From contig NC_133301.1 in assembly GCF_005239225.2 (NCBI RefSeq), positions 7,775,157 to 7,839,156 on the forward strand: 64,000 nt of DNA, in the 5' to 3' direction. Below, in pieces: positions 1 through 11,639 of this stretch. The position numbers and the translations under genes were made by a program. This stretch comes from Populus alba (taxonomy: Eukaryota; Streptophyta; Magnoliopsida; Malpighiales; Salicaceae). The notes beneath the pieces are model-generated. The model made no database searches, was not told the origin of the DNA, and saw nothing but the letters and a program-made list of their open reading frames with translations. The first letter of the stretch is position 1. Every line of letters begins with the position of its first letter.

Positions 1-275
1 GAGTATCTCTCTTTGTGCCAAATAGTTGTATTTAGTTGTTTCATGGTGCAAAACTAGTCTATTTGAGTGTATCTCATGTCAATTTACCTATCCTTTTTAG
101 TTGATTTTAGATTTTTCATCACATTTTCTTATGTAACTGAAGCAGACCTAGCTCAATGGATCTTGTGTTTTCTTTGGACAGTTAAACAGTAATCTCAAAG
201 GCAAGCCAAAAAGAATCCGTGATTGCTTGAGGATTTCCATCAAATTCATGATATATATACATATAGATAAAGTTG
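1..275 (+). other. 5' UTR / leader intron of the NF-YA gene
   Basis: No open frame of interest. A pyrimidine-rich stretch ending in TTTGGACAG at about 172-180 looks like a 3' splice acceptor, so the bases from about 181 to the ATG at 276 are probably leader exon, and the window opens inside a 5' UTR intron. The transcription start lies outside the window. A leader intron is common in plant NF-YA genes; here the acceptor is judged by eye only. Confidence 0.5.
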
Positions 276-3200
276 ATGGCTTTACGAATTCAGAACTTGC
301 TGAAGAAAAACTTTGATGAACCTCACTTCACTGTTAGTTGCCCATCATGGTGGAATTCAAATGAACAGCAATTTTTGCCATCTTTATCCAAGAACACAAG
401 CTTTAAAGTAGACTCTCCAAACCAACCTTATCATGAATCAAAGCAGTTAGGATTTCATCTCCTGGACCAGGAATCATCCTCAACTCTATCAATTGGTCAA
501 TCTCACAATGAAATGAGTTCTGTGGGAGGGATCAATTCACAAGATCAATGTATTTCATCTGAATCTGGTACTTATCTTGGTTGTGCAAATGTATTCAACA
601 TATTATTTTCTTTATATTTGCATTACACTAGCAGACTACAGACTTTATTTTTCAGCTAGTGTTAGGGAAGGGTGCTTTCAACTTTTTTTCTCAACTTTAG
701 AGGGTAGGCGTGGCTACCAATTACACTATGTCTTATCCTGAAGGTACATAATGTTAACAATAGCAGAAGAAATATATTAAAACATATTTATTTTCTTTTC
801 AAAAGCTATTTATGGTCCCTTAGCAATTTGTGGTCTAGGAATCCTTCTAACATAAAATAAGTGTTTTTTCCTTCTTGTAGAATTAAAGTGTCCTGTGAGA
901 TGTTTAAAACTAACAGCTATTGTGTTACCAAAAAATTTCCAGTCTCTGTTTCCAATTTAGGCTGAGCCTACAAGAAGCTAGTCAAAACTTGATTTTTTTC
1001 ATTTTTATTTTCTCATAATATCAGTTTGTAAAAACTCCAAACTCTATGTAATACATGAAATAATTGTTCCTTTCTTTAAGTTGATAACTGAGAAATGCTC
1101 CAATTGTATTCAGATGATTTCATGTTGCATTTCATCAGAAGTTGTGAGAGTTCAATTGAAAGCAAACCATCTGAATGCTTTGTGTATTATATTTAATGTG
1201 CTGCCTTCTATTTGTTTTGTTATCTTTCCTTTTCCTGACACCAATTTAGTGCTATTCAATAGTCGGTAATATTTTTATTTTATTTTATCAGTCATTAAAC
1301 ACCCTTATGGTTGGTAACTTTTTCTATTCTCAGTCTTACATTATGTTTGGGTTTTTGTACATTCAAACCTGAATTCTACAGAATTAATCAATGAGCTTTC
1401 TCAACTACTGTGTGCCATGTATTCCTTCTTCTTTTTTGTAATACATTTTAAACTGTTCTTATGGATCTTACAAGATTTTTAGTTTCAGATTTTCAAATTC
1501 TTCATCTGTTTTCTGTTTTGTAGTATTTTTCCCTCTGGTAATTTATCAATTTTTTTTTCTCATTTCGGTGAATTTGCCCTTTTCTTTTACTAATTGTTTC
1601 TATCCTGAAGATATCTTGTCTGAAATAATTCTCGCCTGTTTTTGACATCCACTGGAATTCTAGTCCCTTGGCACTTCATCACATATAGTAAACAGAGATC
1701 CTTTTAATGTATTTTATAATTTGATACTGGATATGGTACTTTGTAATATGTTTCCTTGATATCAATGGTACCATTTATTGTGATGTAAATATTGCTGTGT
1801 TTTAGCAGGCTGAATTGGCTCTTTACTGGAAATATTACAAATCAATGCAATAATTTTATTTTATATGAGTATATTGCTAAGCTATCTTTAACATGGAACT
1901 GGTTGTTTTTCCATGTACTTGATCAAGATGAAAGTTGTGGGAAGGGCATGAAGGGAAAAATGAAACCAGTTCTCTTGTTGAGTACTCCAGATAGTGTGTC
2001 TAATCACGCACAAGCTGATTGTAGCTATTCAATGGTAGGTTGAGCTGGAATCACATGGGCCCCTGCTTGTCATCTTGGTTATAGTTATAAATTAACTTCT
2101 CACATTTCAGGTTCGTGCACCATATGCTGATCCTTACTTTGGTGGGCTGTGTAATCCATATGAACTTCATGCTTTTGTAAGTATGATTGAGTACATGTGT
2201 ATACAATCTATTTCTAGGTAGAGTTGTCCTGTGCTATGGTCTTGTTATCTGTGGTAGTGTTGATTCTCTTTGATTTGTTTATATGTTACTGATTGTTATT
2301 TTTATGCAATTTTCCTTTTTGTTCTGTTTTGCAATCTACTTCATTAGGGCACTTTTGAATGCCCTACGTTATTTGTCTGATGGTGAAAGATGGAGCTTAA
2401 TCCTTTGAGTGATAATCTAAAAGTCTCATTTATATATTGTTTATGTTCTCTTTTAGTTAGAATTCGTGTTCTTTATAATTTGTTGTAACTATTCCTCATC
2501 TCTTGATCTGATTATCATTGGAACCTGATTAGATTCAGCCCCATCTGGGTTCTCATATGGCGGGGATGACAGCTGGACGAGTCCCACTCCCCGTTGATCT
2601 TGCAGATGATGGACCAATTTATGTTAATGCTAAACAGTACCGTGGAATTATCAGAAGGAGACAATCACGGGCAAAGCTTGAGGCTCAAAACAAACTGGTA
2701 AAAAATCGAAAGGTATGTCTATTCATCAACCATTTATTTTTAGCTTTGTTTTGTTAATGAGCAATCTGAATTATTTTTTTATCTCTTTTATTTTCTATAA
2801 TATTTAAAGCACAATAGTTAGTTCCTTCCTGGGAAGAAAACCCGAGCACATATTACTATGCAAGAAAAATGATACAATACTCCTTAATTTGTTATTTATT
2901 GACTTACCATGCTGCTCTTAATGGATTGCAGCCATACCTTCATGAGTCTCGGCACATGCATGCCTTGAATAGGGTTCGAGGATCTGGTGGACGCTTTCTC
3001 AGCAAAAAAAAGCTCCAGGAATCTGATCCCACTCCTCGTCAGTGTAATGTCACAGATAACATCCACTCACACGTAAAGAATAATGCATCAGAACTTGAAA
3101 GCTATCAGTCTGGAACCGGCCAATCTGGTGCCTCAAATACTACCTGCTCTGACATCACCGGTGTCTCCTACAGCAATGTCACTTTTAGGCAGCCAGATCG

Positions 3201-3300
3201 CAGGTTCTCAGGTATTGCTACTCACCTTGGTGGAGGCATGGAAATCAACAGTGGGCTTATGTGCAGAGGAACCCAACACCACACTTCCGTTGTTCAGTGA
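276..3300 (+). CDS. NF-YA: Nuclear transcription factor Y subunit A (CCAAT-binding, HAP2-like)
   Basis: Subunit A of the trimeric NF-Y factor, which contacts the CCAAT box after joining the NF-YB/NF-YC histone-fold dimer in the nucleus. Proposed coding exons are 276-567, 1928-2034, 2111-2176, 2533-2712 and 2932-3300. They keep frame and give 337 residues, a usual NF-YA length. The conserved core starts near residue 182 with [10 protein letters not shown], continues with the [14 protein letters not shown] subunit-interaction helix, crosses the exon 4/5 junction, and ends with the DNA-binding part ([20 protein letters not shown]). The N-terminal half is Gln/Ser rich and the tail Ser/Thr rich, as expected of activation regions. 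All junctions are GT-AG. The exon 2 acceptor (CAAG at 1924-1927) is the least certain. An miR169-type site follows the stop codon. The core is certain; the exact member of the family is not assigned. Confidence 0.93.
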
Positions 3301-3930
3301 AAATGTGGAAGAAGACCGTGTCATCGGTCAGGCAATTCATCCTTGGCTTCGTATCTTTTACTTAGAACTAAATGTGCACGAGGGACACTGTTATGTATTT
3401 GATCTCTCTGCGGTTTGCTTTTTTTTTTATTTGATACATCCTCGGCATGTCAAAAAGGTTGGAAATAGTTTTGTGTTTGAAACCCATCACTGGGTTACAC
3501 TGATTGTTAAATATGGCAACAATGCAAGTGTTTTCTCATCAGATTATCAAATAAAAGATCAGACTTGGGGCTTTGATCTAGCATCAAACCACTTATATCC
3601 AGATGCTGGGCGCTTTGCTCTGTGAATACTGAAGTGGTAGCCTATTTCATAGGTTCAGATAATGTTGTTTCTTTCCTGCATATCTGTTTCTGTGTCGAGA
3701 CTTTGGACTGGACATGAAAGAATACACATGCACGTGCGAGGCATATACTAAACAGTTGAATACGTTTCGATATCTTCAAATCTTATGACATGCTTTTCTG
3801 CACATTTTAACTAGGAAAAACTCAAAATTCACCCGCCCAAATGATTTTGAATCATTTTATAAAAGACTTAATATGAAAAGCCTCTTCTTTAACATTTTCT
3901 AATTCAACCATGAATTCTCCTAAGCCCATT
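3301..3930 (+). other. NF-YA 3' UTR and downstream flank
   Basis: Sequence after the TGA at 3298-3300. It carries the miR169-type site, and a frame that stays open to 3625 (a shadow of exon 5 in another frame). No polyadenylation signal is decisive. From about 3930 the sequence passes into repetitive DNA. Confidence 0.5.
3329..3349 (+). promoter_or_regulatory. miR169 target site in NF-YA 3' UTR
   Basis: The 21 bases start CAGGCAATTCATCC and end TTGGCTT, 28 bases after the stop codon. This matches the well-known miR169 complementary site of plant NF-YA 3' UTRs (miR169 carries the AGCCAAGGAUGA core). Cleavage there would lower NF-YA mRNA, for example in drought or nutrient responses. The match is seen directly; regulation is inferred from the family. 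Confidence 0.9.
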
Positions 3931-3934
3931 AAGA

Positions 3935-4890
3935 TAATGTTTGTTTACGTGGTAACTTTAGCTTTTAAAGCCAACTGAGTAAATATCATGTTTGATAACC
4001 AAAAAAACACTTAACTCTTTATGTGGGATCCATGTTTTTTGAGTTGAAACCACCGGCTCCACAAAGCAGCTGAGAGCAGCTTCTTTTTGCATCTGCTAGG
4101 TGAATAATTCACTTGCATCTTCTCTCATTTGTCCAGGTGAATAATTCACCTGGGCACTGTTCATGTTCACCTACTTCTTCTAGCATTTGCCTATTCACTT
4201 GGACACTGTTCACTTCAAGAAGTAAATTTAGGCACTATTCACGTGAACAATGTCTTCACTGCAAAAAAAATTATTTTTTTAAAATTATATTTTACTCGAA
4301 GAAAAACTAGTGTTTAATATTATTTAATAACACTACATAAATTAGAAGAATATCGCATGATGACGTAGCATTTGTGGAATTTAATCGCAATTTTAATTTT
4401 ATTTCTGATGATATTTTACTTGATTTTGTTGTACGCTCAAAAAATCATAAAAACTAGAGTCCTTATCAGATGAATTTCATACGTGATGAAATTGTAGATA
4501 AGTTAATGTAATAAAAAAAAAATATTTGATATAAAGTATTATTTATTTAATGATGTAATAATGATAGTTAAATCTACAATATTTAAATTAAAAACCATCA
4601 ATATTAATATATATATTTTTTAATTATTTTATAGCCTCAATTTGAAAACCATCAAGTAAAAAATAAGAAAAATCACTTGGAAGCTGTGCCTAAGTTTTCT
4701 TGCATACAAATATGGTCCCGTAGCTATGTTTTAGCATTTTCATTAATGGTAAAAATATTAGAAAGATTTATATAAACTGTGATTGTGGTTGGATAACAAA
4801 TATTTTAACATAAAAAAAACACAAGCCGTAAAGGATTTTATTTTAATTGTGTTTTATTCAAAAAATTAGAAGGAAATCGCTTGATGATGT
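3935..4890. repeat. Old non-coding repeat, two related copies (MITE-like)
   Basis: AT-rich non-coding DNA. It holds short repeats of TTCACCTGGGCACTGTTCA type (about 4110-4255). The segment 4341-4680 (starts ATTAGAAGAATATCGCATGA, later AATATTTAAATTAAAAACCA) reappears as a second copy that begins at about 4865 and resumes at 14553 on the far side of a large insertion. Superfamily is unknown; a non-autonomous DNA transposon is a guess. Confidence 0.5.
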
Positions 4891-5749
4891 AGTATGTAAC
4901 ATCCCTAATATTTGTATTCAAAACAGATAGTAATGACATTATAATTCAATCAAGATAAGAGATTTTTTTTTCCTGTAATCAATAAAAATTTTGGCAGAGT
5001 TTCCTCTATATTTTTAGGTACCAAGTTATCGACTTTTCTTCCACAATCCCCAATTAACAAATCTCTTACTTGTCCTATCATCTAGGACATCCTCCTCTCA
5101 TTATATCACAACTTCTCAATAATTAAATTCACACATGTCCAAATAATTCAATATCTCACATTTACATGGATGCAATCTAAAGAATTATTCTAAAAATAGT
5201 AACTAAAGTACATTACATAATTCAAAGATTTATAAATAAGGACCATTAACAAAATTATAATCAAAATAAGTTCATAATTAAAGAAGAAATTCATAATTTA
5301 GATTGTACTACATAAAAGGACTTTCGATAAATTGTAGACGCATTATATTACATAACAAAATGATAAATTCATTCATTACTACATAATATCCAACAAAATA
5401 TAAGGAACTAATCTACTATTCAGTCCGGTAGGGGGATGTACCTGAAAATAGATTTAATACAATAATTCAATTAGACAAATGAAAAAAAAAGACATTCATA
5501 AAATTCTTTTAACTTTTTTTCTTTCTTCCTTTCTTTTTTGTAAATTTAGTCAAAAGATCATTAAATCAACTTGCTCATCTAGTATTATATATCAATTAAA
5601 TTTCAGAATAATCTATGAATTTTTTTTTTAACATCAACAAAATATAATTATTCCTATCACCTAATTAACACGACATTACATTCACTAATAGATGACTAAT
5701 TTTCTACCAGTCCATTTTGCAAGCACTATTGTCATCAGTCAAAAAACTA

Positions 5750-5965
5750 GTTTAACATTTCACCCATTCATCAGGGTATAAATCTCATTAACCAGGGAAT
5801 TGATTCTTCATCTCGCCCATTTGTCAGGGCACTAATTCCATTAAATCAAGAATTAGTTCAACAAATTACCCATTCACCAGCAATTAACTAGGGACTCAAT
5901 TTCTTACCATGTCCATTCACCAGGGCACTAATCCCATTCATTTAGGAATTAATTCATCATATCGC
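5750..5965. repeat. Degenerate minisatellite inside the solo LTR
   Basis: About four imperfect units of roughly 50-65 bases carrying CCCATTCACCAGGGCACTAA-like text followed by TCCCATTAA and a GGAATTAATTCATC-like stretch. Non-coding. Confidence 0.6.
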
Positions 5966-6027
5966 ATATCTTATTTTATCAAGTAAACAACATAATAATT
6001 TCTAATATATCAACCACGATTAATCAG

Positions 6028-6030
<3 letters not shown>

Positions 6031-6080
<50 letters not shown>
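6031..6080. repeat. (AT)n microsatellite
   Basis: About 25 uninterrupted AT units in the solo LTR. Confidence 0.95.
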
Positions 6081-6083
<3 letters not shown>

Positions 6084-6368
6084 CCAATGTTTAAGTCAGG
6101 TATCGTGTAATTATCTGACGACTGAGCTCGAGTTGTAGTTCCCTGCAGTGGTGTCGGCCTAGTAGCCTCTCCTAAATTGACATGTATATCACATCAATAT
6201 TCTACTTTCCATATCGAAACACTCAATAAATAAAATCCTTCCTATTATCCTTTCATTTGCCAAAATAAAATTTAGAGAGAAACATGAAAAATTTCCTTCT
6301 TCCTTTTGTAAATTTCCTTCCTATTCCTTCAATTTTCGCATTGTAACACACAACATTTCATCATTCAA

Positions 6369-6373
<5 letters not shown>

Positions 6374-6412
<39 letters not shown>
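6374..6412. repeat. (AT)n microsatellite
   Basis: About 19 AT units in the solo LTR. Confidence 0.95.
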
Positions 6413-6420
<8 letters not shown>

Positions 6421-6636
6421 TTACCAAAATTTAAATTAAAGGAAAACATAAAAAAATTCATGATCCATTCTCTCTTTAACATTAATATCATCTCTTTCCT
6501 ACACAATCTCATCATCTCATTCAAATTCTTAAATTTTATTCTTCTTATTATTATTTTTCCAAAAAAATTCCTTCTTCAAGAACACCTAAAATTTTGCTTT
6601 AATTACCATAATTTCCTACTTTCTCTACGCACTTCA

Positions 6637-6919
6637 TGATGCGAACCTCGTGATCACGTGGTCACGCAACCCACAATCAAGATTGAGATCTGATCCCGGA
6701 AAGCTGAAATAGGTCTGATAGGAGTGTGACACAGTGGAAACTTGCCCCAAGGCACCAACACTATTGGAAACCAATGGACCTTTCAATTCTGACTTGGTGG
6801 AAACCTTCAAAACCAATGCATTCAATGCGTCTTTCAATGTCTTTGTCTTGGACCGAGTCATTGGTCCATTTGGAACATGTAATGGGTCCTTACTAGTGTT
6901 TCTATGCTGGTCCGCATCA
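6637..6919 (-). repeat. 3' LTR of the gypsy element, internally deleted
   Basis: 283 bases. It matches both ends of the 5' LTR at 12824-13714 but lacks about 608 bases between CTATTGGAA (near 6770) and CCAATGGACC. By hand count about 14 of 280 aligned bases differ between the two LTRs, so the insertion is not recent. Confidence 0.92.
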
Positions 6920-9900
6920 TCCATTCTCTCCTCGAAAGGATTCGACCTCGAATCAAAATCTGTGTCAAACAATGTAAAATCAGCAACATTAAAGGTAACA
7001 CTAACACTATACTCACCTGGAAGGTCAATTTTGTATGCGTTGTCATTGATTCTCTCTAAAACCTGAAATGGACCATCACCACGAGGCTGTAATTTTGATT
7101 TCCTTTGGTTAGGAAATCATTCCTTACGCATGTGCACCCAAACCCAATCACCGGGTTGGAAAACAACCAGTTTATGTCCTTTATTTGCTTTAGAAGTGTA
7201 AATTATGTTCTTTTTCTCTATTTAGAGTCGAACTCCTTTATGGAGTTCTCTCACCATCTTTGCCTTCTTTTCACCATCTAAACTTACACTTTCTTCAAAA
7301 GGTAAAGGAATTAAGTCCATAGGAGTTAATGGATTCAAACCATAAACAATTTCAAAAGGAGAAAAACCAGTGGTCGAATGCAAAGTTCTATTATAAGCAA
7401 ACTCAACAAAAGACAAACATTCTTCCCAAATTTTTAAATTCTTTTGAATTACAACACGTAAAAGTTGGGATAATGTTCTATTTACTACCTCAGTTTGTCC
7501 ATCTGTTTGAGGATGGCATGTTGTCGAAAATAAGAGTTTAGTTCCCAACTTTCCCTATAAGGTCTTCCAAAAGTAGCTAAGGAACTTAACATCACGATAT
7601 GACACTATACTCTTAGGAATGCCATGCAAACGTACAATGTCCCTAAAGAACAAGTCTGCGATATAAGTTGCATCATCTGTTTTATGGCATGCAATGAAAT
7701 GCGCCATTTTAGAAAATTTATCAACCACAACAAAAATAGAGTCTCTACCTTTCTTTGACCTGGGTAAACCTAAAACAAAGTCCATAGAGATATCTACCCA
7801 AGGTTCAGTGGGCACATGTAATGGTGTATATAGTCCATGCGGTTGTACTCTAGATTTTGCCTTTCTACAAGCAATGCACTGTTCACAAATTCGTTGCACA
7901 TCTCTTTTCATCTTTGACCAATAGAAATGCTCATGCAATACATCTAAGGTTTTTGCAACCCCAAAGTGACCCATTAAACCACCCCCATGTGCTTCACGAA
8001 CAAGCAATTCACGTAAAGAACTAGCAGGAACACACAATCTATTCTCTTTGAACAAATAACCATCCATCAAATAAAACTTACCAAAAGCCGAATGTCCATT
8101 TGCATTATAAATCTCAGCAAAGTCAGAATCATTATCATATAATTTCTTCACATATTCAAAACCTAACAATCTAGTATTCATGGTGTGTAAAAGAACATAC
8201 CTACGCGAAAGTGCATCAGCTACGATGTTCTCTTTGCCTTGCTTATTCTTGATTACGTAAGGAAAAGTTTCAATGAATTCAACCCATTTTGCATGCCTCC
8301 TATTCAACTTACCTTGTCCTTTCAAATGTTTCAAGGACTTATGATCCAAATGGATTACGAACTCTTTTGGCCACAAGTAATGCTGCCATGTCTCAAGTGC
8401 TCTTACCAATGTATAGAGTTCTTTGTCGTAAATGGGATAGTTCAAGGTTGCTCCACTTAACTTCTCATTGAAATACGCAATAGGTCTTCAATCCTGCATC
8501 AAAACAGCACCTATTCCTATTCCAGACGCCTCACATTCTATTTCAAATGCTTTTGTAAAGTCAGGTAAAGCCAAAACAGGTGCAAAACATAATTTCTCTT
8601 TCAAAAGAACAAATGCTAATTTTTGTTCCTTCCCCCATTTAAACCCAACTAATTTTTTAACAACTTCATTCAAAGGCACAACTATTGTACTGAAATCTTT
8701 CACAAAACGCCTATAAAAACTAGCTAACCCATGAAAACTCCTTACCTCACTTACCGATTTGGGTGTAAGCCAATCCCGGATGGCCTTAACTTTCTCCTCA
8801 TCCATCTCGATACCCTGTGCAATTACAACATAGCCAAGAAACACAATTTTCTCCATGCAAAAGGCACACTTTTTAAGATTAGCATACAATTTCTCACTAC
8901 GCAACACGCTAAGTACATTACACAAATGATCAGGATGCTCAGTTAAGTTCTTGCTATATATCAAAATGTCATCAAAATACACAACCACAAACTTACCTAT
9001 AAATGCACGCAACACATGATTCATTAAACGCATAAACATACTAGGTGTATTTATAAGTCCAAACGGCATTACTAACCATTCATACAAACCATGTTTAGTC
9101 TTAAATGCTGTTTTCCACTCATCACCTTCTTTCATCCTAATTTGATGGTACCTATTTTTCAAGTCAATTTTAGAGAAAATACAGGATCCATATAACTCAT
9201 TTAACATGTCATCAAGCCTAGGAATGAGATGTCTATACTTTACCATTATGTTGTCGATGGCTCGACAATCAACACACATCCTTCATGTTTCATCCTTTTT
9301 TGGTACAAGTAGCACGGGTACAACACACGGGCTCATACTCTCACAAATGTAACCCTTTTCCATAAGTTCATCAACTTGCCTTTGAAGCTTATTCATCTTC
9401 TTGGGATTGCTTCTATAGGCTAGTCGGTTAGGAATTGAAGCTCCATGTACGAAATTAATCTGATGCTCTATCCCCCTCAATGATGGTAATCCGCTAGGAG
9501 TATCATCGGGGAACACATCATCAAATCCCTGCAACAAAGAAATAACAACACTAGGCACAATATGATCAAGATCATTAGTATTAAAGTAAGCCTCTTTGTA
9601 CACAAGTAAAATCATTGGCTTGTTAGTGAAAAATGCAGATCTGACCTCACCCTCTTTAGCATAACAATTGGGTTGTTTCTTTAGTTTTTCCACACAATTC
9701 TCATCACACTTGCTGACTTTCTTCACTCCTCTTGTCTTACCTCTACTCTGGGCCAGATTTGGGTGTTTTTGAGTTGTGGTCGAATGGTTTGATTTGTTTG
9801 GAGTGTTGGCCGAATATTTGCTTGTGTTTGGATGGGTTGCCAAATGGGTTGTAGTGGTTTGGGTTCTAGCCGAATCTGATGGTCTTCTCTCCCTTTGTTC

Positions 9901-10520
9901 CTCACCTTGATTTTCTCTCCCCATCGCCTTATGCTCACTTTTTAGCTTTATTTGATCATCATACACCTGTTGTTTGGGTGTAAGAGGTACAAGAGTGATG
10001 GTTTTACCATCTTTTACACTGATATACCTATTTTTAACCCCATCATGAATTGCCTTCCTATCATATTGCCATGGTCTCCCCAATAAGATCTGACTTGCTT
10101 GCATTGGTACCACGTCGCACAGAACTTCATCAACATATTTCCCAATAAAAAATGGAACCACAACCTGTTTAGTCACTTTCACTTCACCACTATCATTCAA
10201 CCATTGCAATCTATATGGTTTCGCATGCTTAGCAGTACACAAATTTAGTTTACTAACAAGGGTGGCACTACAAACATTAACACAACTTCCACTATCTATA
10301 ATTAAACCACACACCTTGTTTTGTACATAACAACGCGTATGGAAGATGTTCTCCCTTTGTTCATTAGTATCATCTTCTTTGACCTGAATTTGAAGTGTTC
10401 GCCTTATAACCAAGGACTCCTCAACCGATAATGCTAACTCATCCCCATCACTATTCTTCAATGGTGGCATGCCTTTACAATCAGAACTGTCACTTTCAGA
10501 TTCCATATCACCATTATCTC
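6775..10520 (-). pseudogene. pol: Gypsy pol: protease, RT, RNase H, integrase (broken)
   Basis: Domains in order on the minus strand: aspartic protease with IIDSGS near 10300-10270; RT from about 9450 with [10 protein letters not shown] near 8990-8960; RNase H about 8490-8220 ([19 protein letters not shown]); integrase with an HHCC-type finger near 8020-7870, a catalytic core (MDFVLGLP, then [12 protein letters not shown]) and a GPF-type module near 7080. One frame runs throughout but has stops at 9283-9285, 8488-8490, 7555-7557, 7222-7224 and 7117-7119, several at Trp codons turned into stops. The second catalytic Asp of integrase appears replaced: SYRD stands where SDRD is usual. The frame then reads on into the 3' LTR. 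The protein cannot be functional as it stands. Confidence 0.93.
6920..6935 (-). other. Polypurine tract of the gypsy element
   Basis: On the minus strand it reads CGAGGAGAGAATGGA directly before the 3' LTR, the expected position and composition for the plus-strand primer. It also lies inside the reading frame. Confidence 0.8.
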
Positions 10521-11639
10521 TAATCATCATGATTCTCTTGTTTGGACACTTTGAAGCATAATATCCATGTCCCTGACATATGAAACATTTAACATCACGA
10601 GTACATTTAGGTTGAGTTTCAGATTTACCTTTGGCATTAGTAGGGACATCAACTTTAGCCTTTGGTGGTTCAGTTCTAGAAGGACCAAAGGATCTTGGGT
10701 GGACAATACCCTCTATCTTTAGATTCGGCTTCCAAGATGATGACGAACCCGAATTAAATGCTGGCCGAGTATGCCCCTTCCTAAGTTGTCTCTCCACCTT
10801 CGTCGCCTTGTGAACCATGTCCTCTAGTTTCATATAGTGTTGTAACTCAACCACATTAACAATGTCCCGATTCAACCCATTAAGAAATCTAGACATGGTG
10901 GCTTCTCTATCCTCAACAACATTAGCCTGAATCATTGCTATCTCCATCTCTTTGTGATATTCATCTACTGTTTTATAACCTTGATTCAGACCTTGGAGCT
11001 TCAGATATAAGTCTTTGTAATAGTGGTTTGGCACAAATCATCTCCTCATTAAGACTTTTATCTCCCTCCAAGTCTGATCGGGTCGCTCGCCATTCCTCTT
11101 CCTACTGATCATAATTTGATCCCACCAAATCAATGCATACTCCGTAAACTCAATTTTCACCAATTTCACCTTTTTTTGTTCAAAATAGATATGGCAATCA
11201 AAAATCAAATCCATCCTTTTCTCCTACTCCAAATAAGCCTCGGGATCGTTTTTACCTTGAAAGCTAGGAATTTTCAGTTTAATGGTGTCCAAGTCCCCAT
11301 CCATATCTTCATAAGTGCTCATGCCATGAAAATTCACATTCCTCCTAGCCCTGTTTGGTCCAGACCTGATTCCTTGGGTAGCTGATGCAAAATCATAGTC
11401 ATCTTCACCTCCATCTGTGTTTTCATCAACAAACTCTTCAAAATCAGATCTGACATTCCGTGCGGCCATACAAACGTATTTCCCCGGCGATCAGCCCCAC
11501 TATTCTGTTGCTTTATCAAATTCACCTCATCTTTCAGATCCTTGTACGTCCTAGACAACAGCTCAAGTTGCTGGCCTATGGATCGCAATTGGAAAGCTAC
11601 GTCAGCGTTTTGTGTCGCTGATTCGTTGTTTTCAGACAT
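10521..11639 (-). pseudogene. gag: Gypsy gag (broken)
   Basis: Starts at the ATG at 11639-11637 (MSENNESATQ), with a coiled-coil-like stretch (LELLSRTYKDLKDEVNLIKQ). A frameshift near 11460-11500 moves the reading into the gag-pol frame. The retrotransposon gag domain follows (YALIWWDQI, YKTVDEYHKEME, RFLNGLNRDI) and ends with one zinc knuckle near 10594-10553. In-frame stops lie at 11224-11226 and 11038-11040. The knuckle reads CFICQGHGYYASKC: the usual His of CX2CX4HX4C is Tyr, with a His two places earlier. Capsid-like RNA packaging is the family role; this copy is dead. Confidence 0.88.

Noticed and set aside
3083..3625. 180-codon open frame overlapping NF-YA exon 5
   Set aside because: Another reading frame of the conserved exon and its 3' UTR; no domain, and the NF-YA frame is clearly the coding one.
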